Shown piece by piece: positions 1 through 12,259 of a stretch of 64,000 bases of DNA; the first letter of the stretch is position 1; every line of letters starts with the position of its first letter. The DNA lies in contig CP136064.1 of NCBI GenBank assembly GCA_032622095.1, positions 2,730,001 to 2,794,000 on the forward strand, given 5' to 3'. The notes beneath the pieces were generated by a model. The model searched no databases. It had not been told where the DNA came from and worked only from the letters and a program-made list of their open reading frames with translations. Position numbers and translations under genes: made by a program. The stretch is from Siphonodentalium dalli. Its lineage: Eukaryota > Mollusca > Scaphopoda > Gadilida > Siphonodentaliidae.

Positions 1-852
1 ATTACAAAGGTTTTCTCTGGAGTCCTGTTGCGTTTCCTAAGTTCGCGATACCCCATTCCTATACCGGTAACAATAAAATGTGTGATCGGTTGCCGTACCC
101 GAACACCTAATAAAATGAACCGAGAATATAATTTGCCGATTACAGCTTGTTTTAGCTGTCTCTTGTAAATAAATAATACCCCTATGCTGTATACTAAGCG
201 TTGAAAAAACACGCTACTGCAGATTTCCATGGCCCAATAACACCAATCATACGTTCATGTTTCCGGAGTTGGGTACACTTTTTTGTTGTAGCTGTAAATT
301 CTTTGCTTCCGATCAGTCACGTGACCGCTCGGTTCGAAAATAATCAATAATTTCGCGGCTCAATTATTCTGATAGTTCCGTACTAATAATTTTAATACAT
401 TCTTCGTTCGTCCGGGCACCAATTAAGAGTGGGTAAGTGGTTGAAATGTGTTAACACTGGTCTAAATGTTCTTGAGTTTGGTCACTGGTCACCACAGGTA
501 CAAAAAAAAAATTAATTTAAAAAAACAAACAAACCTGAACAAAGGGGAATTTAAAAAAAACTAGTTTTTTTAAAAACAGGAATTCAAACATGAAAAATAA
601 ACAAACAATAAATAAACATTTACAACAAATAAAAATAATAAAAAAAACAACAAAAAATAATTAAAAAAAACAACAGGCAGGCAGCCAAAGTTTTTTAAAA
701 AACAGGAAAACAAACATTGAAAAAAAACAAAAACAAACAAACCTGAACAAGAGGAATTTAAAAAAAATAATTTTTTTTTTCTTTAAAAAAAATGCTGTTT
801 GCCCACTGGTTTGCCTTTAATTTCTGCATTTGTTCGATACAATATAATAATT
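1..852. other. Gene-free AT-rich stretch
   Basis: No convincing coding frame is seen. From about 500 to 790 the sequence is A-rich and contains an imperfect direct duplication: 'aacctgaacaa(a/g)(g)ggaattt' occurs near 533 and again near 741, each followed by long A and T runs. This is ordinary low-complexity intergenic DNA. Confidence 0.6.
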
Positions 853-983
853 AGAGCATGACTTGTCATGAAATACGCCGATATAGTGCATAGTGCGGTT
901 GTGTAGTTCACTCCGCTTCGAGTCGTGAACTACACAACTTCACTATGCACTATATCGGCGTATTTCACTCCAAGCCATGCTCT
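853..983. repeat. 131-bp foldback (palindromic MITE-like) element
   Basis: The segment begins agagcatg and ends catgctct. The two arms, about 58 bp each, are inverted copies (cgccgatatagtgcatagtg on the left, its complement on the right) around a loop of about 13 bases near 912-924. A few mismatches lie near the ends. It would fold into one long hairpin, which suits a short foldback transposon. No ORF is present and no certain target duplication was found. Confidence 0.75.
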
Positions 984-1050
984 ATTTATTAAAAGGTATC
1001 ACTAGAGTATTTAACAAAGTTTTACTGGTACAATCAAATATTAAAGCAAC

Positions 1051-1266
1051 ATGGCAAAGAATATTTTATTACTTTCAGAGGAATTCATCAACAACGTTCA
1101 AGCATTGATGGGAGCAGAGTTGGATGTTGAAGTACTCGACAGAAAGGCGGAACTAAAATCCATGTCAAAAGAGCAGGGGGCGGATTTATGTCTGGAGGAT
1201 GACACGTTCGCACCGCATTACTGTGCCGTTAAATATGTGTCCTTATATGGCTATATGGAGTGGTAA
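1051..1266 (+). CDS. Small ORF, possible exon of an unrecognised gene
   Basis: A 71-codon ATG ORF with ordinary protein-like composition: an acidic stretch, one CLEDD motif, and an aromatic C-terminal end. It stops at TAA inside a possible splice donor (tggtaact), so the frame may end there by splicing rather than by termination. About 80 bp downstream a tatttag acceptor-like site at about 1343 precedes another short open frame (AVENTKSTLKLVPHDAAV), but the phases do not join cleanly. The family is not recognised. It could equally be a transposon fragment or a chance ORF. Confidence 0.28.
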   Translation: MAKNILLLSEEFINNVQALMGAELDVEVLDRKAELKSMSKEQGADLCLEDDTFAPHYCAVKYVSLYGYMEW

Positions 1267-1479
1267 CTCCAGAGTTTAAACCAGACTCACAATTGCAAAA
1301 GTGAAATATTGTTTTACAGTCTAGCTAATTATTTATATTTAGGCTGTTGAGAATACAAAGTCAACCCTGAAATTAGTGCCTCACGATGCAGCCGTTTTAT
1401 TTAACCCTTTTCCCAACAGCACATGTAGTTAAACCACGTCATATAGCCAACGTCAACAGGTATGAAGGTAATTACGTTA

Positions 1480-3548
1480 GCCAACAGGAATTTGACGTTA
1501 TAATATCATTGGGTGTTTCCCCACACTGGCCACAGGTAAATGTGCCATGTGTATCATCCGATATGCAACAACAAGCATGCTTTCACTTAAGACTTAAGTT
1601 AAGTGTCATCTGTGAATACGATAATGGAAACATAAACCAATAGACGAACTAAATATGTGCATATAAACAACCGTTTATCTTCATTTTATCACAAATGTGA
1701 GTCAAAAATGACATTTTACTGCATTTTATGCAAATTTACGGTATGCCTATGCGAGTGTGTCCTTTAAGTTTGTTTACCCACGGATTCGTGTCCTGATTGA
1801 AAAAAAAATAATTCATGATTTTTGAAAACAAAAAAGCCTATTATAAATAAAATAATTAAACCAAATGTCTTTATATTTGATGTGCATTAATCATTAATCA
1901 TATAAACCATGATTTGACAAAGTCGTAAAAAGACTTCCGATAAAAGCGCAAATTATTAGCAATTACGTCACGTTGCTTTGTGAAAGTTTGTAAATTTTCG
2001 TGCAAAAACCACATGTTCAAAGGTCACTTTTTGTTGATTCTAAGAATGTTTTCATTGACAACCAATGACATCAATGATTAGAAGTTTGAACTGATTTCAT
2101 TGGCTCAAGTTTAGGGGTGGAGTTTCCCCATTGATGCTAATTAGATGACGGAAAACGAGAGCGAATTGTTCGAAATGGCAGTGGGCTAACTTAGTAAGAC
2201 GTCGCCAGCAGGTGCTCGAATGTGTCGATTGGGATATTCGTTGTTTTATCGACATTGCGTTGATATAAGTACATTATTACTTTATAGTCGGTAATTATAT
2301 ATGCATACGCGCAAAGAAGCTTCCCAAGATGAATTTGAGATAACTGCATGTCAACTGTAAACTAGCCTTTATTTAGAAGCACCCGCATTGGGCTGACTTG
2401 ATGTCAAACCAGGAGATATTTTTTTTTATTGATTTCTTTCTCGATCGATCAGGGTCCATGGTCTTTTGCGCGGTATATTTGAAATCTTGAACAGATGGAT
2501 ATATAAAAGTAATATCTCATCAATTTATTATACTAAATTTGTAGATAATATATATAAAAAAGTTTTAATTATGTGTTTAGAATCCCGCTGATAGCACAAC
2601 AACGGCCGCGTCCGTAGTTACATTACAACCGGAAATAATATTCCGATGCTCCGACATTAATAACATGATTTCGCAGAGTAAATTTGTGCAATAAATGCAG
2701 AAAGATCCACTTTGATTCATCCATTTGGAATTGCAATGTTCGAGTTCTCAAATTAAACAACAATTGTGACACTTAATGAATATGTTTCACAACATTTGGT
2801 TTGTGGAGAAGTTCACCTACATTAAATATTGATCAAATTTCGTCTTCGTCGAAAATTCGCTACCAGTGAACCACGTGTTTCTGTTTCGTTTGTTTTCATT
2901 TTGTCAGCCAATACGAGACTGAGAACATACTCTATGTCAACATTTTTTAATATTTAGGAAGGCAAGGTGGAAATACGTGCCTTAATTATGATGTTAGTCT
3001 ATTAAAAAATATATATTATTATAAAAATCTTTTTTCACGTTCACGGATGAAGTGACAATCATAATGGAACTCGACAGGAAAAACATCCCAATGGCCAGTT
3101 CCGCAACTGTCACGCTAAGATTTTGCTTAGCTGTGGCCGATTTAATTACGGCTGGGAAAAATGTTCATATTGCACTATTTGGAAATATAAAATCACCACT
3201 TAAGAAATAATACATAATCCAGTATAAATATCAAGTTCAAGTTGTCATATTTTACATAGATTACCCTCGCGGCCACGCATAACGCAATCAACAAGGAAGC
3301 GTCTCTGACAACAACTTTCGTTTTCGTCGAAACCACGTGTTTCTATTTCGTTTGTTTTCATTTTGTCGGCCAAAACAGCATTCTAAGTAAACATTTTGCA
3401 AATCTAAAGCCTAGCAAAGGAAGAAAGGATTTAATATGTGCCCTTCATGATCTTAACCATCAGCAGAACAAAACACAATCAAGGTAAATCGTCATTATTA
3501 CTCTTTATTCGAGTCTCAAATCCGAGTGTTGAAAATGCAAAAATTAAA
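1480..3548. other. Gene-free stretch with one short dispersed repeat pair
   Basis: No coding region could be supported. A block at about 2841-2911 (cgtcttcgtcgaa ... accacgtgtttctgtttcgt) recurs at about 3319-3373 with a 14-16-bp internal difference, so the two are copies of one dispersed repeat. The rest is AT-rich single-copy-looking sequence. Confidence 0.5.
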
Positions 3549-3635
3549 GACGTCAAAAGACGATACGGACGCTACAACAAAAGACGTCAAAAGACGATAC
3601 GGACGCTACAACAAAAGACGTCAAAAGACGATACG
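3549..3635. repeat. 34-bp tandem repeat, about 2.5 copies
   Basis: The unit begins gacgtcaaaagacgatacgg and continues with acgctacaacaaaa. Starts are visible at 3549, 3583 and 3617, and the copies are essentially identical. An open frame crosses it (3438-3644), but the frame is carried by the repeat and is not evidence of a gene. Confidence 0.85.
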
Positions 3636-4129
3636 TTGGAATAAGGGTTAATGTTGGATGCGGGTAAAAAATTATCAATTTTCCGATAAATTTTTGATTT
3701 TGAGATGGTCAAGTTTTTCGTTTGTACAGGATCTAATAAATATAATAAATTGTGTTAATAAAAAAAATATTGTGTTTTAATTCTGTTTTAGCCCACCCAA
3801 ATTTTATTTATTACATAATCGCAACTAGAACAATGAAAAATTTATCAGATGTCCCGTTTTCGTGCGGTATGACAATTAACTAGTCTCGTTTTGAAGGGAA
3901 TTTCTCGAAGTTTCCGGTCAAATCGGTACCTTTCCCAGAAATAGATATATGACATCATCCTCCCTAATAATAGATGGAATTCCGAGAAATTCCAGGGAAA
4001 ATCTGATCAAAATGAAAGTGTCAATGACACTGTAGCTCAACTTGGAAAGGGAATAATTTAATGTATTACAGTCAATGGAGCGATTAGGAAAGCAGAAAGT
4101 TGAATGTCTAATACTAGTTTATAGACATG

Positions 4130-6260
4130 AAGAGAAAAGTAAAATCCAAGATGGCTGCTGACGGCCATGTCTTTGGCCGAATGACCCCAAAATGATTATA
4201 TCCCATCCACATGTCATCGTTAACATCCATGATGATCAGACTAAAGGTACGACCTGTAGCCCATGCTAATGAATTGAATTTAGTCATACAAAGAGTAAAA
4301 TCCAAGATGGCTGCTGGTGGCCATGTTTTTTGGCCGAATGACCTCAAAATGACTCGTTCCAATCTACATGTCATTGCTAACATCCATGACAAATTTTATG
4401 ATGATCAGACTAAAGGTACGACCTGTAGCCTGTGCTAATGGATTGAATTTTGAAATCAAAGATGGCCACAGGCGGCCATGTTTTTTGGACGAATGACACC
4501 AAAATGACTCTTTCCCATCTACATGATGCTGGTGGCCATGTTTTTTGTCCGAATAACCTCAAAATGACTCGTTCCAATCTACATGTCATTGCTAACATCC
4601 ATGACAAATTTTATGATGATCAGACTAAAGGTACGACCTGTAGCCCGTGCTAAAGGATTTAGTCATACAAAGAGCAAAATCCAAGATGGCTGCTACGGTC
4701 ATGTTTTTTGGCCGAATGACCCCAAAATTAATCGTTCCCATCTACATGTCAATATTAACATCCATGATCAATTTTATGATGATCAGACGAACAGTACGAC
4801 CTGTAGCCTGTGCTAATGGATTGAATTTTGAAATCAAAGATGGCCACTGGCGGCCATGTTTTTCATCCAAATGACCCCAAAATGACTCGTTCCCATCTAC
4901 ATTCCAATTTCAACAGCCACGAAAAATTTCATGACGATCAGACTCAAGGTATGACCTGTAGTCCGTGCTAAAGGATTTAGTCATACAAAGAGTCAAATCC
5001 AAGATGGCTGCTGGTGGCCATGTTTTTTGGCCGAATCACCCCAAAATGACTCGTTTCCCATCTACATGTCATTATTAACATTCATGACAAATTTTATGAT
5101 GATCAGACTAAAAGTACGACCTGTAGCCCGTGCTAAATGATTTAGTCATACAAAGAGTAAAATCCAAGATGGCTGCTGGCGGCCATGTTTTTTGGCCGAA
5201 TGACCTCAAAATGACTTGTTTCCATCTACATGTCATTGTTAACATCCATGACAAATTTTATGATGATCAGACTAAAGGTACGACCTGTAGCCTGTGCTAA
5301 AGGATCTAGTCATACAAAGAGTAAAATCCAAGATGGCTGCTGGCGGCCATGTTTTTTGGCCGAATGACCTCAAAATGACTCGTTCCCATCTACATGTCAT
5401 TGTTAACATCCATGGCAAATTTCATGATGATCAGGCTAAAGGTACGACCTGCAGCCTGTGCTAATGGATTGAATTTTGAAATCAAGGATGGCCACTGGTG
5501 GCCATGTTTTTCATCCGAATAACCCCAAAATGACTCGTTCACATCTACATTACAATTTCAACAGCCATAAAATGATGATCAGACTCAAGGTACGACCTGT
5601 AGTCCGTGCTAAAGGATTTAGTCATACAAAGAGTAAAATCCAAGATGGCTGCTGGCGGCCATGTATTTTGACCGAATGACCCCAAATTTAATCATTCCCA
5701 TCTACATTACAATTTCAACAGCCATAAAAACATTTATGATGATCAGACAAAAAGTACGACCTGTAGCCCGTGCTAAATGATTTAGTCATACAAAAAGTAA
5801 AATCCAAGATGGCTGCTGGTGGCCATGTTTTTTGCCCGAATGACCCAAAAAAGACTCGTTCCCATCTACATGTCATTGTTAACATCCATGACAAATTTTA
5901 TGATGATCTGACCAAAGGTACGACCTGTAGCCCGTGTCAAAGGATTCAGTCATGCAAAGAGTAAAATCCAAGATGGCTGCCATGTTTTTTTGCCAAATGA
6001 TCCCAAAATTACTCGTTCCCATCTACATGTCAATATTAACATCCATAACAAATTTCATGATGATCAGACAAACAGTACGACCTGTAGCCCGTGCTAATGG
6101 ATTGAATTTTGAAATCCAAGATGGCCACTGGCGGCCATGTTTTTTGGCCGAATGACCCCAAAATGACTCGTTTCCCATCTACATGTCAATGTCAACATCC
6201 ATGACAAATTTCATAATAATCGGACCAAAGGTACGAACTGTAGCCGTGCTAAAGGAAATT
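4130..6260. repeat. Tandem array of about 13 units, ~163 bp each
   Basis: Each unit carries 'atccaagatggc', a short hairpin (ggccatgttttttggcc), 'catctacatgtca', 'gatgatcaga' and 'gtacgacctgtagc'. The last motif occurs near 4246, 4416, 4630, 4793, 4948, 5113, 5278, 5442, 5590, 5755, 5918, 6076 and 6232, so most spacings are 155-170 bp, with one unit lengthened to about 214 and one shortened to about 148. Units differ by substitutions and small indels. Two subtypes alternate irregularly: one with 'aaggatttagtcatac' and one with 'gattgaattttgaaatc'. The array ends in a CA-rich, ACGG-like tail before 6305. Short ORFs inside both strands are repeat-driven. Confidence 0.93.
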
Positions 6261-6390
6261 GTTGACGCATCACGCACACACACACGGACGACGGATACCA
6301 AGCCATGGCAATAGCTCAAACTTTACAAAGTAAAGTTGAACTAACAAGAAAGGATGAATCTGATTGGCTGATCGCATTAATAACAAGGTA

Positions 6391-6415
6391 TGCGCATGCG
6401 CAGAGGTTACTTCCT
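6391..6415. promoter_or_regulatory. NRF1-like palindrome beside an ETS-like site
   Basis: tgcgcatgcgca at 6391-6402 matches the palindromic NRF1 consensus and is followed within about 10 bases by acttcctgt, an ETS-type core. An inverted CCAAT (attgg) lies at 6363-6367. The group sits just upstream of the basic N-terminal frame of the transposase remnant, so it may be the element's own promoter. This is inference from motif matches only. Confidence 0.35.
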
Positions 6416-6499
6416 GTAAAAATATATATTGATATTTCCCCAAATCTTTCCGAAATTTATGAGAAAATGGTTGCTATTAAAGCGAAAACAATGCACAAA

Positions 6500-7600
6500 T
6501 TTGGTAAAAAGAGAAACGGTGTTAAACCTAGAGGTATGGGCGGTGGAAGAAAGCCAAAATCGACAGGTTTTAACGCAAATTAGCAGTGTGGAAGTGCGGA
6601 GACAGTGACGTCTGCGACCGGCAGCGATGGTGAGAAATCGAAAAAATTCTGAGAATTGTGCACAGGTATCCAAGGACGCTGAAACGTCGGCATCGGAGAC
6701 AAAGTTCGAATATTTCTGAAATATAGAAGGTATGGACACTGACACTGTCTAGTGGTGTTATTGTTGAAACCGAGTCTGATGTTGGGAGTGGATGTCGGCT
6801 GATCGATCTATCAATAGTATCATGTCTCCAAGATCCAATTCTGTTTTTGTCTTGTCCGGAGTGTTGCGGGACGAAACTAAGCTTGGTGGAGGGAACGAGA
6901 CAGGGACTCCAGTGTTCTTTGACCGTGAAATGTGACTGTGGTTTTTTTTATAAAAAAAAATATGTCAAAAACATTAAATAAAAAGTCAAAATTCCAATGT
7001 GAGAGCAGTACTGTCGGTAAAAAACTGTGGAATGGGTCATGCCAAAGTTTGTAAATTTTTAACAGGACTAAACATTCTACGCCCACTTCATCATAAATCG
7101 TTCCAGAATATTTCCAAAAAGTTGAATCCAGTGATCAATAAATACTGCGACACCAGTCTGAAGAAAGCGTCAAATATAGTGTGAGCTGTATATAGGGAAG
7201 TTACTACTAGCAATGAAAATGATCCGATTGAGGCATGTGTGTCATTTGATGGGACATGGCATAGAGTGGACATTAAAGTCATTGATTTAAAAACTGGACT
7301 TTTGTTGGATTATGATAGGCTATCAAACTACTGTCATGGATGCGAGACAGGACCTAAAGTAGAGGACGTTGCCTATACGGAATGGAGTAAAGAACATAAA
7401 CTACATTGCCAAAAAAATCACGAAGGTTCCGCCAATTCAATGGAAATTGAAATCGCAAAACTTTTATTTTCACGTTCAATAAAAAAAAATAATATCATCT
7501 ACTCACAGACGGTAACTCAAAGGCATTTGATGCTATTAAGGATGTTTATCAAGCATATGGTGTGATTGTTAAAAAAGATTGGCATCCATCCTGTATCCAG
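6500..7600 (+). pseudogene. Degenerate Mutator-like transposase
   Basis: The core at 7185-7490 reads as the Mutator-like transposase domain common in invertebrate genomes: a FDGTWHR motif, then 'DLKTGLLLDYDRLSNYCHGC', a W...H...C..N spacing and a 'NSMEIEIAKLLFSRSI' helix. The same frame continues upstream from 6999 (NCGMGHAKVCKFL..., the region before the catalytic domain) but is cut by an in-frame TGA at 7182-7184. After about 7490 the frame shifts: TDGNSKAFDAIKDVYQAYG, the expected DGDSKAF-type motif, is in another frame. A basic segment at about 6500-6580 (KFGKKRNGVKPRGMGGGRK) may be the eroded N-terminus. Stops and frameshifts make this a relic. Terminal repeats were not identified. Confidence 0.75.
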
Positions 7601-7749
7601 TTGATATTTGTTTATCATAATGGACCAGAAGAGTCACATATCATGGTTCATCTCAGTTCCGTCTCAAAGTTCTGCCCATTTCCTTCTAATAATAAGGTCA
7701 GAATCACAAAAGAAGTACTCCGCAAAATTCCATAATTTAAAATGAATTT

Positions 7750-10340
7750 GTCATGTCCTTTTCAGAACTGGTACAGCCATAATAGAACATTTAATTTTCA
7801 GTTAATTAACTAACACATATAATAACCAAATGGGTCACAATTTGCTACATTTTCGGATAACGCAGAGAATAGTTATATATATATAAATGTTATAATGATA
7901 TATGTAAAAAAAATAACTTATTACTAATTTGGTTGCCATTTTGGAAGCCATCTTGAGCAATTTGGTCTATAAACACCGTAGTGTGACACATTTAAGATAG
8001 ACCAATACAATACACACTTTTCAATTCAAAGATAGTGACAATATTACTAGAAAAAATTGTCCAAACCCGAAAAGTTTATTTTTGCCGATATTTATGTCAA
8101 GTTTTTGTGAGAAAAGTCCAATATTTTTGGTGATGTCAGTGATGACAACAGTAAGAATCAACCATGGTGCAGCAGACATGTTAGTATTCAATGTATAGAA
8201 GGCATAATAGCCAATTTTCTACATCAACCACAACTTGTAAGCGATTGCAGGACACCCTAGGGCAATATTTACCATTTTCCATATTTTGGTGGCCATTTTG
8301 AGCCAAAGTAAGAAATTTTTTTTCACTTAGTTGGAATATTCATAGGTAATAGTATGCCTCACTTAATTGCAACCCTCTGTTCATTTCTTTTTAAAATATG
8401 ACTAGAATCCCAGTTGCGATTTTTTGTGAAATTTTATACAGCGTTCTGTAAAATCGAATTTTTGAGGAATCACAAGTGGATAGGACCCCAATAATTGCAT
8501 ATTTAATTGCTCCAATGGTCAGTTAATATACAAAATACAAAATAAAGTCATATTACTCAACCAGTTCCAAACAGCATAAACTGATCTAGAAGATATTTGT
8601 GAAAAAATGTCATATTTTCAACTTCTGGCAGCCATTTTGGTGGCCATCTTGGGTGGTGAGTTTCAATTTTGTCCCAAAATAGTGTCATTATGTCTCAGCT
8701 TCATGAAAATATATACATTTTACTAGATTAGTTATGTGAATTTGCAACAAATTCCAAGTAACTGGTTTTACCTCTAGGAAAAAATTGGGGGGAGGGTATA
8801 CTTTTTATGGCGCTAAAAAAAATTGCTCAAGGCTGACAGATGGCCAGCCGATAAAATCTTGATGTCGGATACCTGAAAGTTACAAAATCCGCAGAGAAAA
8901 ACAACTTTATATGCCAAAACACGCATCCGTGACCTGGCGGCCGGACTAAATTAAATCATTCACGTTAACATTCACCGACACCAAATTGACATAAACGTGT
9001 TTCATTTCAAGACTCGTAGTAAACCGCAACAATACAGACAGCATTTCGAACTTCCAATGTGGTATTTTTGGATTACTCCCCCTGGACTGTATTTAAATGA
9101 ATTAAACAACAAACGTGGTATATTATTGTACTTGAAAGTCGTGTAATCCCATACGACCTTGGCCTTATTTCCAATGAACTGAAGTAGCTGGTATGCTGGT
9201 ATTGAAGGATTAATCAAATTAATGAACTATTAAATAATAACTAGGAACTGACTAGGATTGAATATATGTTTTTTTTCAACCAATTCATGAATTCCAAATG
9301 AGCGGCTGTGCCCGTGCGGATGCCCATGCGGCGTGACCTTGACCTTCGAGTGACCTTCACTCTCTATCTCAGGATCCGATGGGACAATCGGGATGAAATT
9401 TCATAGGTAGGGATGGTTCGGGTAGCCAAACATTTTCAACGGGTAGCGCCGTGACCTTGACCTTTCAAATGACCTTGAACCTGTATCTCGGTATCTATTA
9501 TATATTTGACAATAGTTTGTCTGTGTGTCTGTCTGCTGAACTGATTTTGACGAAACTTGGTACAGGTATGTAGTTTGACCCAAGGCGTAACATGTCAAAC
9601 ACATCCTATTCAAAATGGTTGCCACCCAGAGGGGTCCAAATAGGGGACCACTGGTTTTAAACTTTCCAACTGTTGGACATTTCCAACCAACCTAACACCA
9701 CCTAATGTTGATTCATTTCCAACTGATAGCAATTTCAAACCAAAATTTAGACTAAATATAGAAAAGAATTGCTAGAGTTGGTCTAAAACAACAAATGTCC
9801 CACTAACCAGTTGTTGAAACATATAATTGTAAAATTTCCAACATATGCTGTTGCATGAGATTTCCATCTGCAGTTAGACCCCCTCCACCAAACACCAACT
9901 GTTGGTAAGTCCATGAAGTGGAATACACCCCTATGATATAATTCCAGGTGCCGCGTCCCTGCATATCAGCAAAATTAGCTTTATGGATATCGCGAAGCAT
10001 CAAAATCAACATGAAAGCACACTAATGAGACAATTTCGCACCAGTTCACTTTCGCCGAATGCACACCAGTCATGTAGCTTGTTGTAGCAAAGGCAACGCA
10101 TCATTTGTTTTATATTTTATAAACTGTGTTTTAACAAACTTACAAACCCACATCATACAATACCAATATCAGCTGCCAATATGATAATAAACTCATGATT
10201 GAGCAATTGTTCCACCCAGAATGCTTTTGGTTTATCACAGTAAAAACACTGGAAATAGAAATAATGAGGTTGGGAAAACATACAATGAATGCAGGTTTAT
10301 TTAATCCTTCAGATTAATACCCTCTTAACATACACTTTGC
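7750..10340. other. Gene-free stretch of dispersed repeats
   Basis: No gene was recognised. Copies of a 'ccattttggtggccat' motif occur near 7932, 8282 and 8630, spaced about 350 bp, which suggests a diverged tandem repeat. At 9325-9500 'gaccttgacctt'-type runs appear. From about 9600 a block with 'ccaactgttgg' and 'ggggaccactgg' resembles sequence at about 33240-33720, so it is a dispersed family. Confidence 0.5.
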
Positions 10341-10595
10341 GATTATGTGAATTCAACAGATTTAGCAGAAGCCCCATTGCAGAAATCAAAGAACAACCCA
10401 GAATATGACCCCATCAATAAAGTGAAACTTATTAATGAAATGGCTAGCCTCAATTTCGAAGTACACAGTCTTCGCATTTTGAATGGGGGGGGAGGTGGGG
10501 GTGATCGGCATAACTCACATAAGCAAGCCATATCTTCGACCATGTATGTCCCACTATCACAAATCAACACATCATAAAGACCGAATCAAGTAAAA

Positions 10596-10949
10596 CTATG
10601 CATATTTAAAGCCGGAATTTGAAAACAAAACAGACAATAAGTTCCATTTTAAATATGGGTATGACATTAGCATGGACCTGAGACATGGTTTCCAATTATG
10701 ATATATCTGATGCGCATCATAGGGATCAAGACAAACTGGCTCTTTTCCAGTTATTGGTGGTGTGATAAAGTCAGACAGATCCAATCTTCCAGAAAGGCTG
10801 TTGACATTCGTCGATGTCATCAAGTCCAGTGTCTGAGAAAGAGCTTTGCAGATCGACACACCATGTGTCGAAGAGCTCCAGCCGTGATTTGCCATACTAA
10901 AATTTGTTCCCATATCTACACTCGCTCCGAGTCGGGATAAAGAATGCAT
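10596..10949 (-). pseudogene. Gag-like fragment, inverted orientation
   Basis: A 117-residue minus-strand frame starts with SLSRLGASVDMG. The same motif (CLSRLGASIDMG) is found on the plus strand at about 11736-11772 at the end of a Gag-like frame, so the two are copies of one coding segment in opposite orientation. Beyond that motif the frame continues with a Ser/Thr-rich stretch and an aromatic C-terminal part not matched in the other copy. It directly abuts the inverted repeat at 10930. The parent element family is not certain; a DIRS-like or LTR retroelement would both fit. Confidence 0.45.
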
Positions 10950-11075
10950 CTTATGATGTGATTGGCCAGTCCACTCAACAGTTTTTTCTCGTGCTGAATG
11001 ATTACTGACGTCATGATTGGTCTCCGGCTGGCTATATAAAGTCCCGGGACCATTGAAGCGGTTGACTTATTTTGT
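10930..11075. repeat. Left arm of ~150-bp inverted repeat pair
   Basis: This block (aatgcatcttat...ggccagtccactcaacag...tgacgtcatgattggtctc...ccattgaagcggttgact) recurs in reverse complement at about 12009-12172 with roughly 85-90 per cent identity by eye and one 20-bp insertion. The pair encloses a Gag-like frame. Such terminal inversion suits a deleted DIRS-type retroelement, but two long terminal repeats in opposite orientation would look the same. Confidence 0.75.
11006..11040 (+). promoter_or_regulatory. CRE-CCAAT-TATA promoter inside the inverted repeat
   Basis: A perfect CRE (tgacgtca, 11006-11013) is followed by attgg (inverted CCAAT) and tatataaa (11033-11040). The first ATG of the Gag-like frame, at 11121, lies about 80 bp downstream of the TATA box, a normal spacing for a retroelement promoter. 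The reverse copy near 12038-12100 keeps the CRE and a ctataaag variant, so promoters may face each other. Confidence 0.55.
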
Positions 11076-11120
11076 TGAGTTGGCCGAGCAGTCCACTTCG
11101 ATTCTACATCGATCACATAT

Positions 11121-11770
11121 TATGTCCGACGTGACAGGACCTGGTGCTCAACGCACCAAAAAAAGTGCACAACGCACAACTCAAAAGAAAAATTGAAGCC
11201 AGTATCATCACTGCTTCTAATATTACAAAGGGGAACGATTCTCAATGAACGTATGCAATTCCTATCGGGAAAATAGGGGAAGCGCAGTTCCCAGAGATTA
11301 TACTGGATGACCCCGAAGACCAGAAAACTTTTCTGGGTTTCGACACCGATAACAACAGCGTTTATGCGCCGTCCAGTATGCTCATGAGTCCGGTGCCTAA
11401 AATTGTTAGCCCGGGTTACATCACCAAGACAGCCAAAATCAGTGGTGGTTAAAGTCAAAACTGACTCTAAATCGAGCAGTTCTGTACCGAAGGAACGCAC
11501 CACTTACTCCAAAAGAGGCAGTTCCGCGCCAAAGGAACGCACCGCTTCCACAAAGCGGAAGTCGACCTCCGTGAAGGTAAATACTGTCAAGAAATCTTGA
11601 AAAAAAGTGCCTTCTCCACCAAAGGACGTTACGAGACTGGAGAAGGAGGTTCTTGCACTTAAACAACATCTGAATCGTGCAAAACAACAAACCACATACA
11701 AGGGTTCTGGTTATACAGACTTTAATCCTGTGCATTGTTTATCCCGACTCGGAGCAAGTATAGATATGGG
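11121..11770 (+). pseudogene. Gag-like pseudogene between the inverted repeats
   Basis: The ATG at 11121 opens a short basic frame that stops after 24 codons. A second frame around 11270-11450 reads an acidic EIILDDPEDQKTFLGFDTDN segment, then shifts into a Lys/Ser/Thr-rich frame (11403-11600) with three imperfect repeats of a (S)SVPKERT/SAPKERT motif. After a further stop a coiled-coil-like piece (RLEKEVLALKQHL) runs into the SRLGAS motif shared with the fragment at 10596-10949. The order fits a retroelement structural protein broken by two or more frameshifts. No RT or recombinase was found nearby. Confidence 0.5.
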
Positions 11771-11775
11771 AAAAA

Positions 11776-12250
11776 TTCCCCCCTCATCCTAGCATCCCAT
11801 AGGGATGCGAATGGATGAGGAGGATTTTTTGTTATATCGGAACGAGTGACGAGATGGGATAAACATCCCTCCCGTCAAGTAATTATGGGTCCTACATTGG
11901 AAATGATTCCACATAAGACTTCAACGTCCACATTATTATCTTTCCCACCCATGTTTAATCTCGTCACTCTTTCCGGTATATCTTTTGACAAACAAGGACA
12001 ATATCCTTTTCTTCAAATAGTCAACCGCTTCAATGGTCCTGGGACTTTATAGAGCCAGCCAGAGACCAATCATGACGTCAGTAATCGTCCAGCACGAGAA
12101 AAAACTTTATTCTTTACTACTACTGTTGAGTGGACTGGCCAATCCCATTATAAGATGCATTGTTTATCCCTCATCGTCACTCGTTCCGATATAAATCCTC
12201 ATCCATGCGCATCCCTATGGGATGCTAGAATGAGGGGGGGGGGGAGAATT
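11776..12250. repeat. 475-bp foldback with hairpin-bearing arms
   Basis: Positions 11776-11870 and 12155-12250 are inverted copies (cctcatcctagcatccc..., atatcggaacgagtgacga, gggataaaca). Each arm contains its own hairpin: cctcatcc-tagcatccc-ata-gggatgcga-atggatgagg on the left and the mirror on the right. The right arm overlaps the right copy of the ~150-bp inverted repeat, so two inverted-repeat systems are nested here. Confidence 0.7.
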
Positions 12251-12259
12251 CTCCTTGAT

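Noticed and set aside
4114-6155. Series of 64-92-codon ORFs on both strands
   Set aside because: All fall inside the 163-bp tandem array and repeat each other's residues; they follow from repeat periodicity.
10930-12172. Complete DIRS1-like element
   Set aside because: Inverted ends and a Gag-like frame are present but no RT, RNase H or recombinase; only a remnant can be claimed.
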